Source: G965200765 sp965200765
GTDB taxonomy: Bacteria > Pseudomonadota > Gammaproteobacteria > Arenicellales > JAJDZL01
Length of the DNA: 64,000 nt
Direction: 5' to 3'
Assembly (NCBI GenBank): GCA_965200765.1
Contig: OZ241380.1
Span: forward strand, 310,001-374,000
In this document: positions 1-9,931 of the stretch, piece after piece
How the letters are laid out: each line of letters opens with the position of its first letter
How positions within the stretch are numbered: the stretch's first letter is position 1
Translations under genes and position numbers: made by a program
The notes under the pieces: generated by a model
Seen by the model: only the letters and a program-made list of their open reading frames with translations
What the model was told of the DNA's origin: nothing
Databases searched by the model: none

Positions 1-1131
1 TTGGTTGCAGTTCGCCCTTCAGACGGTGCCATCCAGGCGATGGTAGGCGGGTTTGACTATTTTCTCGGCAAGTTCAATCGTTCCACTCAAGCTGTTCGAC
101 AGCTTGGGTCCACGATCAAGCCATTTATCTATTCTGCCGCGTTTGCAAGTGGATTCACACCGGCTAGCGTAGTCAGCGCGGCACCGGTTGTCGTGGAAGA
201 TACATCAACCAATATTGTTTGGCGACCGGAAAACTATAGCGGGAAGTTTTTTGGTCCTACACGTCTTCGAAGTGCACTCAGTCGATCTCTGAATCTGGTT
301 TCGGTTCGTCTGATGCGATCAATGGGGTGGGAATATACCGCGGGCTATCTGGCGGGGTTCGGCTTTGATAAAGCGGCGTTACCGAACGGCTTGTCTCTGG
401 CACTGGGTTCCGCAGCATTCACACCTCTCGATGTGGTGTCGGGCTACGCAGTCTTTGCTAATGGCGGGTACGCGGTTGAGCCTTATATTATTGATGTCAT
501 CAAGAATCAGCATGGCAAAGTTATGATGCGCGGCAGGAAAAGCGTAGTCTGCAATACATGTGTACCGAAATCCGGCAGTGAAGAAGATGCCGGACAAGAC
601 GGAGAAGCTGAATCAATGGTAGATCAATTCGCAGAACGGGTCATCTCACCCGAAAATGCCTATTTGATGCAATCTGTCCTGCGTGACGTTGTTGCTTCCG
701 GTACTGCGAAGAAAGCCCAGGAACTGAAACGCTCTGATTTGGGTGGCAAGACCGGCACAACCAATGATTTTGAAGATGCCTGGTTTTCCGGTTTCAACAG
801 TGAGGTTGTTGCCACTGTCTGGGTCGGATTTGATCAACCCTCCGATCTGGGCCAGCACGAGTCCGGATCCAAGGCGGCCTTGCCAATCTGGATTGATTTT
901 ATGCGTACTGCACTGGAGGGTGTGCCGGAATCGGAACTTACTGCGCTTGACAGTATTGTTCAAATGACGGTGGACAAAGATTCGGGCCTGGCGATTGCAG
1001 ATGATGATCCGAATGGTATCAAGGAATTATTCATCGCCGGAACACAACCCTTGCATGGTCAATCCTACGCATCATCCGGCACTGCAGTAGTCGATGCAGG
1101 AGCCATGCAGGCCAAGGATGACTTGTTCTGA
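1..1131 (+). CDS. mrcA: Penicillin-binding protein 1A, C-terminal transpeptidase part (5'-truncated by window edge)
   Basis: Class A PBP that polymerises and cross-links peptidoglycan in the periplasm; only the transpeptidase half is in the window. The three active-site motifs are visible: SxxK as GSTIKPF (Ser37-Lys40 of the visible part), SxN as SLN near residue 98, and KTGT near residue 250. The TTG at base 1 is the window edge, not a start; the glycosyltransferase domain must lie upstream. The spacing of motifs and the sequence around SxxK fit the MrcA/PonA family. The stop lies 36 bp before the next likely start, so the following hypothetical gene may be co-transcribed. Confidence 0.93.
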   Translation: MVAVRPSDGAIQAMVGGFDYFLGKFNRSTQAVRQLGSTIKPFIYSAAFASGFTPASVVSAAPVVVEDTSTNIVWRPENYSGKFFGPTRLRSALSRSLNLVSVRLMRSMGWEYTAGYLAGFGFDKAALPNGLSLALGSAAFTPLDVVSGYAVFANGGYAVEPYIIDVIKNQHGKVMMRGRKSVVCNTCVPKSGSEEDAGQDGEAESMVDQFAERVISPENAYLMQSVLRDVVASGTAKKAQELKRSDLGGKTGTTNDFEDAWFSGFNSEVVATVWVGFDQPSDLGQHESGSKAALPIWIDFMRTALEGVPESELTALDSIVQMTVDKDSGLAIADDDPNGIKELFIAGTQPLHGQSYASSGTAVVDAGAMQAKDDLF

Positions 1132-1167
1132 AATTGATTGGCAAACTGGTTGGTCGAGAGTAGCAAA

Positions 1168-1779
1168 ATGTTTCGAGACGACGATCGCACTCGTCAGAAA
1201 ATTCGTTATGAAGCGGCCCGGATTATGGTTGAGGACGGTGTTCGAAACTATCAACGCGCCAAGCAGAAAGCCTGTAATCGTCTGGGTGTAACCGCGCGTC
1301 GTTCGCTACCGTCAAATCTCGAGATTGAAGATGCAGTATCAGACCAACTGTCTCTGATATCGCCACTTGCAAAGCAAAGCAAACACAGGTCTTATCTCGC
1401 TGCCGCGCTGGAGATGATGGAGTGCTTCAGGCACTTTACTCCATATCTGACCGGTGCGGCGCTTTCTGGTGCAATTACCTCCAGTCGCCCGGTAGAATTG
1501 CATCTGTTTCCGTCAACTGTTGAAGAATTTTGCGAATTTCTGGTAATGGAGGGACTGGTTCATGAGTTGACAGACAAGCGCATGAGGTTTGCGAAAGACA
1601 AATGGCAAGTTGTTCCGGTGGTTCAATTCGCCTCGCGCGGCATTGATTTTGAAGTGCAGATATATTTGAAAAGCAACTTGTATCCACCACTCAGTGCAAC
1701 CGACCGCAAGCCAGTCAAGCGGGCCTCACTGAAGAAAGTAAGGACTTTGCACAGTCAGGCCATTAATGGTGAGATTTAA
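1168..1779 (+). CDS. Conserved-looking hypothetical protein (possible nucleotidyltransferase-like)
   Basis: About 203 residues, soluble, with no signal peptide or membrane segment. The N-terminus is basic and helical (MFRDDDRTRQKIRYEAARIM), then a central region with DQLSLISPLAKQSK, and a lysine/arginine-rich C-terminus. The frame is open from a TTG at 1138, but the ATG at 1168 is preceded by GAGAG and begins the charged helix, so I prefer it. I vaguely associate this type of N-terminus with uncharacterised proteobacterial proteins sometimes described as nucleotidyltransferase-like; no catalytic motif is identified. Its stop overlaps the convergent topA stop by 4 bp. Confidence 0.7.
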   Translation: MFRDDDRTRQKIRYEAARIMVEDGVRNYQRAKQKACNRLGVTARRSLPSNLEIEDAVSDQLSLISPLAKQSKHRSYLAAALEMMECFRHFTPYLTGAALSGAITSSRPVELHLFPSTVEEFCEFLVMEGLVHELTDKRMRFAKDKWQVVPVVQFASRGIDFEVQIYLKSNLYPPLSATDRKPVKRASLKKVRTLHSQAINGEI

Positions 1780-4157
1780 CCGGACTGCGCCCGTCTTGAG
1801 TTTGCATTACTCCGAAAATTACGCCGTTTTGGTGCATTTGCTTTTGCCTCGATGAGTTTCATGCACTCATCAATTTCAAGTACCTTGGGATCCCGATCCT
1901 TTGGAATACTTGCATTGGTTTTACCATCCGTAACATAAGGGCCAAATCGGCCATTCAATATCTGTACTCCGGACTCGAATTTTTTGATGACGCGGTTTGC
2001 ATCCTCGTGTTCTTTTTGCTTGATCAGTTTGACCGCTTGGTCCAAAGTCAATGTCATCGGATCAAGATCTTCCCCAATTGACACATTGAATGGTTTGCGT
2101 TCATTTTTTACAACCGCAATATAGGGTCCGAAGCGACCGTCTTTTACAGTGACTTCATAACCTTCCGGAGACGTTCCAAGCGTTCTGGGCAAACTGGGTG
2201 CTTCAAGCATTTCCTTGATATCGTTTTCATTCAACATAGTCGGATCCTTTTCCGAAGTTATTCTCAGAAAAGTCGGTTTGTCACCGTTGTCAGTTTGCCG
2301 TCCAATCTGGATGAAATAGTTATCCTTTTTGAATCGCAAAATGACCTCCTTGCCAGTTTTGGGATCGGTTCCCAAATGTTTTTCAAACCGGGGCAGATTT
2401 GTCTTGCCCTCTTCCACTTTGTGCTTGAGTTCACTCCAAAATCCATTCAGCATTTCTATGCGTTTTTTGTTGCCGCGCGCGATTTCATCCAGATCTTCTT
2501 CAAGTTTCGCGGTGAAGTCGTAGTCAACATAGGTTTGGAAGTGGTCGGTAAGAAAGTCATTGACGGCGCACCCGCGGTCTGTGGCAATGAAACTTCGACT
2601 TTCCATATAGACATAATTTCGGTCCAGCAATTTTGAGATGATCATCAAATACGTGGACGGACGCCCGATACCGTTCTCTTCAAGCGTTTTCACCAGACTG
2701 GCCTGATTGTATCTTGGCGGCGGCTGAGTAAAGTGCTGCTCCGGTTTCAGCTGTTTGACCGGCACCTTTTGCCCTTGTTTGAGGGGTGGCAGAATCGTGT
2801 CTTCTTTCTTGTCAGCAAGAGTGTCCTTGTAGACCAACAGATATCCGGGATATTCCAATGTCGATCCGGTGGCGCGAAACAGATGGTTGCCAGTTGCCAA
2901 GTGAGCAGTAATTTGGTTGTAGACTGCCCCCTTCATCTGGCTGGCGACAGTCCGTCGCCAAATCAACTCGTAGAGTTTCCACTGATTTTTGTTCAGATAT
3001 GGCTTGAGCTTCTCCGGTGTTCTAGAAATATTCGTTGGGCGTATCGCCTCATGTGCTTCCTGCGCATTTTTGGACTTCGTTTTGTACTGAATCGGCTGGG
3101 ACGGCATGTGTCCAGTGCTCATCGTAGTTGAAATGTATTTTCTGATTTGCGAGATTGCATCGGTTGACAGTGTTACCGAATCGGTTCTCATGTAAGTAAT
3201 CAATCCGACATGCTGACCATTTTCGACAGTCAGACCTTCATACAGTTCCTGAGCGGTACGCATCAGAACTTTTGCGCTCATGCCCAGGTTTCGATTGCCG
3301 TCCTGCATCATTGTGGAGGTGGTGAAAGGCGCTAGCGGCCGGCGAGTTCGAGTTTTGGCATTGACTTCACTCACGACAAGATCCTTGCCTTCTCCGGAAA
3401 TTTGCAGGGACTTGGTGATTTCTGCAACCGCATGAGCTGCCTCAGTTTCACTCTGCAACGAAGTCTTTTCCACCTTCTTGCCATCGAATTGAATCAATTG
3501 TGCGGTAAATGGCTTGTCGGTGTTCAACTCTGCGTCTATGGTCCAAAATTCTTGCGGGACAAATCTGTTGATTTCTCTTTGTCTTTCGACAATCAGGCGA
3601 AGAGCCGGACTTTGAACACGACCCGCCGACAGTCCGGGTGAGAGCTTGAACCATAGTAGCGGTGACAGATTGAAGCCCACCAGATAGTCCAATGCGGCGC
3701 GCGTCTGCTGTGCCTGCACGAGTTCTTCGGATACTTCTCTCGGGTGTTCAATGGCTTCTTTCAGTGCATCGGAAGTCACTTCGTGAAAGACGATGCGATG
3801 TACCGGTTTATTTTTGAGTACGCCGCGTTTTTCAAGTATGTCCTTGATATGCGCAGAGATTGCTTCGCCTTCACGGTCCGGGTCAGTGGCCAGGTACAGT
3901 GCATCGGATTTGCACATGGCCTCAACAATCGGTTTGACGTATTTTGACTTCTCGGGGTTGATGCGATATTTCATCTGGAAGTCGTTGTCTACATCAACTT
4001 GACCGTCCTTGCTTTGCAATTCGTAGACATGGCCGCCGGTCGCGAAAATTTCAAACCGGTCAGAATTTTCTTTGGCTGTCCTGGATGAACTTTGCAAAAG
4101 CCGCTCAACCGTACGCGACTTTGCGGGCGATTCAACAACAACAAGATTTTGAGTCAT
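1776..4157 (-). CDS. topA: DNA topoisomerase I
   Basis: Type IA topoisomerase that relaxes negative supercoils; 793 residues. The N-terminal Toprim domain starts NLVVVESPAKSRTVERLL and has the acidic DPDREGE motif at about residues 92-98. The catalytic tyrosine is Tyr322 in GLITYMRTDS (Tyr319 in E. coli). The C-terminus lacks the Cys4 zinc fingers of the E. coli enzyme and instead carries repeats with GRFGPYI and GRFGPYV, as in many other bacteria, then a basic tail. Its 3' end overlaps the convergent upstream gene by 4 bp. A good sigma70-type promoter lies upstream at 4204-4233. Confidence 0.97.
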   Translation of the reverse strand: MTQNLVVVESPAKSRTVERLLQSSSRTAKENSDRFEIFATGGHVYELQSKDGQVDVDNDFQMKYRINPEKSKYVKPIVEAMCKSDALYLATDPDREGEAISAHIKDILEKRGVLKNKPVHRIVFHEVTSDALKEAIEHPREVSEELVQAQQTRAALDYLVGFNLSPLLWFKLSPGLSAGRVQSPALRLIVERQREINRFVPQEFWTIDAELNTDKPFTAQLIQFDGKKVEKTSLQSETEAAHAVAEITKSLQISGEGKDLVVSEVNAKTRTRRPLAPFTTSTMMQDGNRNLGMSAKVLMRTAQELYEGLTVENGQHVGLITYMRTDSVTLSTDAISQIRKYISTTMSTGHMPSQPIQYKTKSKNAQEAHEAIRPTNISRTPEKLKPYLNKNQWKLYELIWRRTVASQMKGAVYNQITAHLATGNHLFRATGSTLEYPGYLLVYKDTLADKKEDTILPPLKQGQKVPVKQLKPEQHFTQPPPRYNQASLVKTLEENGIGRPSTYLMIISKLLDRNYVYMESRSFIATDRGCAVNDFLTDHFQTYVDYDFTAKLEEDLDEIARGNKKRIEMLNGFWSELKHKVEEGKTNLPRFEKHLGTDPKTGKEVILRFKKDNYFIQIGRQTDNGDKPTFLRITSEKDPTMLNENDIKEMLEAPSLPRTLGTSPEGYEVTVKDGRFGPYIAVVKNERKPFNVSIGEDLDPMTLTLDQAVKLIKQKEHEDANRVIKKFESGVQILNGRFGPYVTDGKTNASIPKDRDPKVLEIDECMKLIEAKANAPKRRNFRSNANSRRAQSG

Positions 4158-4203
4158 TTGGATATTTACGCGAATTCATGTTTCACCAATCAAATTTGTA
4201 AAG

Positions 4204-4233
4204 ATATTATTGACTTATTTTGAAAATTGTCAA
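4204..4233 (-). promoter_or_regulatory. Probable sigma70 promoter of topA
   Basis: On the minus strand, TTGACA (4233-4228), an 18-bp spacer, then TAATAT (4209-4204). This predicts a start near 4197 and a leader of about 40 nt before the topA ATG. TTGAC/GTCAA half-sites at 4210-4214 and 4229-4233 form an imperfectly centred inverted repeat over the spacer. Confidence 0.55.
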
Positions 4234-4401
4234 TTCCTATTGTCGCAAATTGAATGATTTGATTCGGATTGAGAACGTTATGAGATCAATTCAGTCAATT
4301 CCAGAATATCTCAAAAGTACGATTGTACCCATGTTCGACATTCTGAATAATGTTTCAATGCAACCGAATTTAATGTAATTTCACTCAATTCGAAACTGAC
4401 C

Positions 4402-5247
4402 TCAATCAACAAACAGCATTGAAAAGTCGACTGCCTGAACGTCTTTTGTCAAACCGCCGACGGATATAAAATCTACACCAGTTTCAGCCGTTTCGCGGAT
4501 ATTTTCCAGATTGAAACTGCCTGATGCTTCCAGTTCAACTTGACCGTCTGCCATGTGCACCGCTTCCCGAATCTGCCCCACCGTAAAGTTGTCCAGCAAG
4601 ATCCGATTGATGCCGCATTTCATGGCGATGCGAAGTTCGTCCAGATTTTCCACCTCTACTTCGACAAGCAGATCGTCCGTTCGGTCCGACGGCAGTTTGC
4701 GGATCATGCTGTCTAGCGAATCAGACATGAACAGGTGATTCTCCTTGATCAATACGCCGTCATACAAGCCGAAACGATGATTGTAGCCACCGCCGACACG
4801 CACTGCATATTTCTGGGCATTGCGAAGTCCCGGCAATGTTTTGCGGGTATCAAGAATACGAACCCCGGTCCCGGAAACTTCATCTACAAATTTACGGGTA
4901 ATTGTCGCGGTTCCGGACAGGGTTTGCAGGAAGTTGAGTGCAGTTCTCTCACCGGAAAGCAACACTGCGGCGGGCCCGCTCAGTTCGCATACAGTGTCAT
5001 GCTCCAAAATCCGGTCGCCGTCCCGCGCACTCCAGTCTACCACCACCGAAGGATTCAACTTGCGATAGACTTCATCGAACCATGCTGCACCACAAATCAC
5101 CGCGGATTCACGCGCAACTACTTTGGCACTCGCGATTAGCCCGACAGGGATCAGCGTTGCCGTGACATCCTCCAGCCCCATGTCTTCGTGTAGTGCGGTG
5201 GCTACTGTGCTGGCAATATCGGTCGGTAGCCCGGTGTCTGAATTCAT
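4402..5247 (-). CDS. nadC: Nicotinate-nucleotide pyrophosphorylase (quinolinate phosphoribosyltransferase)
   Basis: Converts quinolinate and PRPP to nicotinate mononucleotide in de novo NAD synthesis. Family signatures: ALHEDMGLEDVT at the N-terminus, LSGERTALNFLQTLSGTAT, the TRKTLPGLR substrate loop, GGGYNHRFGLYDGVLIKENH, and VEVEVENLDEL with DNF further on. The frame opens at 5361, but the first 38 residues look non-native; the ATG at 5247 gives 281 residues, the usual family length. The gap to topA (4158-4401) is AT-rich and holds the topA promoter. nadC sits alone here; nadD lies 31 kb away. Confidence 0.95.
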   Translation of the reverse strand: MNSDTGLPTDIASTVATALHEDMGLEDVTATLIPVGLIASAKVVARESAVICGAAWFDEVYRKLNPSVVVDWSARDGDRILEHDTVCELSGPAAVLLSGERTALNFLQTLSGTATITRKFVDEVSGTGVRILDTRKTLPGLRNAQKYAVRVGGGYNHRFGLYDGVLIKENHLFMSDSLDSMIRKLPSDRTDDLLVEVEVENLDELRIAMKCGINRILLDNFTVGQIREAVHMADGQVELEASGSFNLENIRETAETGVDFISVGGLTKDVQAVDFSMLFVD

Positions 5248-5505
5248 TGCGAAATGTTCGTCAAATCGGGTTTTTCGGTAAAGTTCTTGATGACGCGTGA
5301 AATTCGGGAACGGATGCGGTCGCACCAATTGAAAATACCGGATTGTGCGTCCGTGGAGCATACCATATCAACAAGTTTCCATCGAATATCAACTCTGCAA
5401 GTGTTCACCACAAATCAAAATCAGCATTTTTTCAACACAAGGTGACAATTGAACTGGTTAAATGATAATATTACTTTCAGTGAAAACAACTTTATTGGCA
5501 ACAAT

Positions 5506-7056
5506 ATGAACTACGACATCTGGAGCAATATCAGCCCTTCCCTTGCCAAGCACGGGCAACAGCCAGCCTGGATCCGCCGCATGCGGAATGAGGAATCGAT
5601 TACCCATACATATGAACAAATCTATCAAGGTGCATTGCATCTGGCAGCCAGTCTGCGGAAACAAGGGGTTTCCGCTGGTGACATTGTAACTGTAATTGCA
5701 CCGAACGGGCCCCACTGGGGCGTTGCGGCACTCGCTGTGTGGCGAATCGGCGCGGTTCTGGCTCCCGTACATATTGGCTACACGGAGGCGGAGATTCAAA
5801 CGCAGCTGGATGCCCTGAATCCAAAGTGCATTTTGGTAAACGACTTCAAGTTGAAGAACGGCGAACGCGAAGTCATGGAAATAGAAATCAGCTCCGAGTT
5901 GTCAGATGAGGAGCTGAAGCAACCGCTGTTTGAAGCGCGTCAGCAGGAAGCGGTCCGAATCTATACTTCCGGGAGCACCGGAACACCTAAAGTCGTTCGA
6001 TTGTCGCATGAAAATGTATCAACGAACTTTGTTGCCTGTTCGAAGATTGTTGAATTGACTTCCAAAGACCGGTTCTTGAGTTTGTTGCCGTTGTCGCACA
6101 TGTTCGAGATGGTCGGTGGAATGTTGCTTCCCCTGTATTGCGGATGTTCCATTGTTCTGCCCTCGGTACTGACGGCAGCGGAAGTCCTCCAGGCAATGAA
6201 AGAAGAGGGAATCTCTGTAGTACTGGCGGTTCCCAGATTGTTCCGCAATATCAAGACTGGAATGGAAAAACGATTCCGGGAAGGTAGCGTATTCTTGCGA
6301 ATGTATGTGAATTTGCTTGGTTCGTTGCCACTCGGTTTGCGTTGCAAGCTGAATGCACCGCTACGGAAGAAGGTGAGTCCGAATCTGCGCTACTGGGTCA
6401 GTGGCGGTTCTCGTTTGGACCCGACAATTGCCCAGTTTTTCCGTCGCTTGGGAATCAGTCTCAGGCAGGGCTACGGATTGACGGAAACCTCCCCTGTGGT
6501 ATGTATTCAGGAAGCGTTTCCTCATAACTTCGACAGTGTCGGATATTCAATTGAAAACGTTGAAGTCAGAATTGAAAAGCCGGACGACCAGGGATGCGGA
6601 GAAGTACTGGTGAAGGGCCCGAATGTCATGCTTGGTTATACCAATCCGGAGTTGACCGCAGAAGTCATGGACGGCGAGTGGTTCAGAACCGGCGATATTG
6701 GCCGGCTGGACGCGTCTGGAAATTTAAGCCTGACTGGTCGAATCAAACGCATCATTATCACTGAAGCCGGTAAAAATGTTTATCCCGAAGAACTTGAAGT
6801 GTTGCTTGAACGGTTTGAGGGAGTCAAAGAGGCGGCGATTATGGAATTGAAGCAACGCCCGGTCGCAGTCATGGCTATGGAAGGTGAAAATCCGAATATC
6901 AAAGCCAAGGAAATTGTTGCCCAGTTCAATGCAAAGACCTCGTCGCATAATCACATTGCACGTGTCGCAGTTGTTCAGGATTTGCCCAAAACGCCGCTCG
7001 GCAAAGTGGCGTTTCCGAAATTGCCGGACATATTCAAAGACCACGAAGTGAAATGA
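5506..7056 (+). CDS. AMP-forming acyl-CoA synthetase / AMP-dependent ligase
   Basis: ANL-superfamily enzyme that activates a carboxylic acid as acyl-AMP and then usually transfers it to CoA. Visible motifs: the P-loop-like IYTSGSTGTPKVV (about residue 160), YGLTETSPV, FRTGDIGRLD followed by GRIKRIIIT, and the C-terminal lysine in TPLGKVAFPK. The length of 516 residues matches long- and medium-chain acyl-CoA ligases. The frame is open from a TTG at 5449, but the first 19 residues are Asn-rich and poorly supported; the ATG at 5506 is preferred. The gene is divergent from nadC. The substrate cannot be read from the sequence; a fatty acid is the most likely class. Confidence 0.88.
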   Translation: MNYDIWSNISPSLAKHGQQPAWIRRMRNEESITHTYEQIYQGALHLAASLRKQGVSAGDIVTVIAPNGPHWGVAALAVWRIGAVLAPVHIGYTEAEIQTQLDALNPKCILVNDFKLKNGEREVMEIEISSELSDEELKQPLFEARQQEAVRIYTSGSTGTPKVVRLSHENVSTNFVACSKIVELTSKDRFLSLLPLSHMFEMVGGMLLPLYCGCSIVLPSVLTAAEVLQAMKEEGISVVLAVPRLFRNIKTGMEKRFREGSVFLRMYVNLLGSLPLGLRCKLNAPLRKKVSPNLRYWVSGGSRLDPTIAQFFRRLGISLRQGYGLTETSPVVCIQEAFPHNFDSVGYSIENVEVRIEKPDDQGCGEVLVKGPNVMLGYTNPELTAEVMDGEWFRTGDIGRLDASGNLSLTGRIKRIIITEAGKNVYPEELEVLLERFEGVKEAAIMELKQRPVAVMAMEGENPNIKAKEIVAQFNAKTSSHNHIARVAVVQDLPKTPLGKVAFPKLPDIFKDHEVK

Positions 7057-7139
7057 ACCCCCACCCTTGAATCTGCCAGGTTTACAAGGAACAAGTTTGC
7101 TGAAATTTCTGAATCCGAAAGCAGGCTATCAGAAAGATA

Positions 7140-7168
7140 GTTGAAAATTCAGGGTATTAGCCCTATAT
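7140..7168 (+). promoter_or_regulatory. RpoH (sigma32)-like heat-shock promoter of clpB
   Basis: TTGAAA at 7141-7146 (preceded by G), a 14-bp spacer, then CCCTATAT at 7161-7168. The sigma32 consensus is CTTGAAA and CCCCATNT with a 13-16 bp spacer, so both elements match with about one mismatch each. The predicted start near 7175 leaves a leader of about 37 nt before the clpB ATG. The placement ahead of a heat-shock chaperone gene supports the call. Confidence 0.7.
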
Positions 7169-7211
7169 CAGGTTTCAACAAGCAATTGCGAAATCGATTG
7201 ATGAAATCTTG

Positions 7212-9812
7212 ATGAGACCCGATAAATTTACCATCAAACTTCAGTCTGCTCTCGGTGATGCGAGCAGCATCGCGGTTGGCCGCGACCATCAATTTATTGA
7301 AGGCGCGCACTTGCTCACAGCCATGATTGAACAGCAGGGCGGCACGGTACACAACCTTCTGGCCAAAGCGGATGTAAATGTTATTTTGCTCCGAAGCGAA
7401 CTCGGCAAGTACCTGGATACTTTGCCGACAGTTTCGGGCAATCAGGGAGAAGTCGCACTATCTCAAGAGTTGTTGGCCTTGTTGAATCAGGCGGACGGCT
7501 TGGCCCAAAAACGCGGCGATCAATTCATATCCAGCGAAATGATTGTCCTGGCCGCAGTGGGCAGCAAAAAAAAGATCGGTCAGCTGCTACGCGAAGCCGG
7601 TGCTACGCGAAGCTTGATTGAACAGGCAATTGATCGCATTCGGGGCGGGCAGGTCGTAACAGATGCCAATTCAGAAGACCAGCGTCAGGCACTTGAGCGG
7701 TATACCATCAACATTACGGAACGAGCCGCACAAGGCAAGCTGGATCCGGTTATCGGGCGAGATGATGAAATTCGGCGCACCATTCAGGTGTTGCAACGTA
7801 GAACCAAGAACAATCCGGTATTGATTGGCGAACCGGGTGTCGGCAAAACTGCTATCGTCGAGGGTTTGGCGCAAAGAATCATCAACGGTGAAGTGCCGGA
7901 CGGATTGCAGGGGAAATCGTTGCTGGCGTTGGATTTGGGCATGCTGATTGCCGGTGCCAAGTTTCGGGGTGAGTTTGAAGAGCGTTTGAAGGCCGTTTTA
8001 AAAGAACTTGCTCAACAAGAAGGGCAGATTATTTTGTTCATTGATGAATTGCACACGATGGTGGGGGCAGGCAAGGCGGAAGGTGCAATGGATGCCGGAA
8101 ACATGCTGAAGCCGGCTTTGGCGCGCGGAGAGCTGCACTGTGTCGGGGCAACAACACTAGACGAATATCGAAAATATATTGAAAAAGATGCTGCACTTGA
8201 GCGCCGGTTTCAAAAAATCATCGTGCAGGAACCCTCTATGGAAAGTTCCATTGCAATTCTGCGCGGCATAAAGGAAAAATATGAAGTTCACCACGGAGTG
8301 GATATTACCGATCCGGCAATTGTTGCTGCTTGTACGCTTTCACATCGCTATATTACGGACCGCAACCTGCCGGACAAGGCAATTGATCTGATTGACGAAG
8401 CGGCCAGTCGAATTCGCATTGAAATTGATTCCAAACCAGAAGAGTTGGATCGACTGGACCGTCGCATCATTCAACTCAAGATCGAGCGCGAATCGCTGAA
8501 AAAGGAAGGCGACAAGGCATCTCGGGAAAGACTGAAAATTCTTGATGAGAATCTTGATGAAATGGAACGCGAATACTCGAATTTGGAAGAAGTCTGGAAT
8601 TCGGAGAAAGCGGCAGTTGTGGGTGCCCAGCATCTTCTGGAGCAACTGGACTCTGCACGCAATGAGATGCTTGCCGCACAACGAGCGGGTGATCTGGAAC
8701 GGGCCGCACAGTTGCAGTACGAAAAAATTCCACTGCTTGAGGAGCAGTTGGAAAGTGCACGCGGACAGGAAGAACAAGAATTCAAACTGATGCGCAATAG
8801 CGTTACCGACGAAGAAGTAGCTGAAATCGTTTCGAAATGGACCGGTATTCCGGTCAGTAAAATGCTGGAAGGGGAGCGCGACAAGTTGCTTCGAATGGAA
8901 GAAGAAATTGCTGAAAGGGTAATCGGTCAACAACCGGCAATCGGTGCGGTGGCGGATTCCATTCGCCGGTCGCAAACCGGCTTGTCCGATCCAAATCAAC
9001 CGTATGGAACATTTCTGTTTCTGGGGCCGACTGGAGTCGGTAAAACTGAACTTTCCAAGTCGCTAGCGGAATTTCTGTTTGACACCGAAGAGGCACTCAT
9101 TCGAGTTGATATGTCCGAATTCATGGAAAAGCACTCGGTTGCGCGTCTCATCGGGGCGCCTCCTGGTTATGTGGGGTACGAAGAAGGCGGCTATCTGACT
9201 GAACTCGTTCGACGACGACCCTATTCAGTGATTTTGATGGATGAAGTTGAAAAAGCACATCCGGATGTTTTCAACATTCTGCTACAAGTGCTTGATGATG
9301 GCCGACTCACTGACGGACATGGACGAACTGTTGATTTTCGAAATACTGTTGTCATAATGACCTCCAACTTGGGTTCGGATGTGATTCAGAATATGGCCGG
9401 GGAAAACCAGTACGATGCTATGAAAAATGCAGTGCTGACGATCGTCAATCGAAATTTCCGCCCTGAATTCATCAATAGAATTGATGACATTATTGTGTTT
9501 CATCCATTGTCGCAAGAGCATCTGCATGGCATCGCAAAAATTCAAATCAAATACCTGCAGCAACGACTCGAGGCGCGTAATCTTGGCTTGATGCTGACTG
9601 AATCTGCATTGGACCAAATCACCAAGTCCGGCTATGACCCGGTTTACGGTGCACGCCCGTTGCGACGGACCATTCAGACGCAAATTGAAAATCCTCTGGC
9701 AAAGCAAATTTTGTCGGGAAAATTTCATGATTTGGATGAAATCATTGTGGATTGGTCAGATAGCCAATTCGATTTTCATGCAAAACCACAGAAACTTGCC
9801 GTAGCCATCTAA
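7212..9812 (+). CDS. clpB: ATP-dependent disaggregase ClpB
   Basis: Hexameric AAA+ chaperone that works with DnaK to extract polypeptides from aggregates. Domain order: the Clp N-domain repeats (residues 1-150), AAA1 with Walker A GEPGVGKT and Walker B LFIDELHTM, the coiled-coil M-domain (about 400-530, rich in Glu/Lys/Arg), then AAA2 with Walker A GPTGVGKTE and LMDEVEKAHPDV, and the ClpB D2-small domain. The 866 residues match E. coli ClpB (857). The frame starts with TTG at 7209 directly followed by ATG at 7212; I take the ATG. It is probably a single-gene heat-shock unit. Confidence 0.98.
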   Translation: MRPDKFTIKLQSALGDASSIAVGRDHQFIEGAHLLTAMIEQQGGTVHNLLAKADVNVILLRSELGKYLDTLPTVSGNQGEVALSQELLALLNQADGLAQKRGDQFISSEMIVLAAVGSKKKIGQLLREAGATRSLIEQAIDRIRGGQVVTDANSEDQRQALERYTINITERAAQGKLDPVIGRDDEIRRTIQVLQRRTKNNPVLIGEPGVGKTAIVEGLAQRIINGEVPDGLQGKSLLALDLGMLIAGAKFRGEFEERLKAVLKELAQQEGQIILFIDELHTMVGAGKAEGAMDAGNMLKPALARGELHCVGATTLDEYRKYIEKDAALERRFQKIIVQEPSMESSIAILRGIKEKYEVHHGVDITDPAIVAACTLSHRYITDRNLPDKAIDLIDEAASRIRIEIDSKPEELDRLDRRIIQLKIERESLKKEGDKASRERLKILDENLDEMEREYSNLEEVWNSEKAAVVGAQHLLEQLDSARNEMLAAQRAGDLERAAQLQYEKIPLLEEQLESARGQEEQEFKLMRNSVTDEEVAEIVSKWTGIPVSKMLEGERDKLLRMEEEIAERVIGQQPAIGAVADSIRRSQTGLSDPNQPYGTFLFLGPTGVGKTELSKSLAEFLFDTEEALIRVDMSEFMEKHSVARLIGAPPGYVGYEEGGYLTELVRRRPYSVILMDEVEKAHPDVFNILLQVLDDGRLTDGHGRTVDFRNTVVIMTSNLGSDVIQNMAGENQYDAMKNAVLTIVNRNFRPEFINRIDDIIVFHPLSQEHLHGIAKIQIKYLQQRLEARNLGLMLTESALDQITKSGYDPVYGARPLRRTIQTQIENPLAKQILSGKFHDLDEIIVDWSDSQFDFHAKPQKLAVAI

Positions 9813-9854
9813 GTTTTTGATAATATTATTAGTCTTCTTTTGGAGTTGTTTGCC

Positions 9855-9926
9855 GTGGGTATTCTGACCGGCCCGGCTCCTCTCTCACAATTAATCTCAG
9901 CACTGCAATTGCAAGGAAGGAGCTAG
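9855..9926 (+). CDS. Possible leader peptide upstream of fhs
   Basis: A GTG-initiated 23-codon frame (MGILTGPAPLSQLISALQLQ, then GRS) has TGGAG 10 nt upstream of its start. Its TAG lies inside the Shine-Dalgarno region of fhs, 5 nt before the fhs ATG. Translation through it would run directly over the fhs ribosome-binding site. It is short and could be chance. Confidence 0.2.
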   Translation: MGILTGPAPLSQLISALQLQGRS

Positions 9927-9931
9927 CTGAA

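Noticed and set aside
8340..8999. Minus-strand frame of 219 codons inside clpB
   Set aside because: Antisense to the clpB coiled-coil region, with a composition skewed by the complement of Glu/Lys codons; no support.
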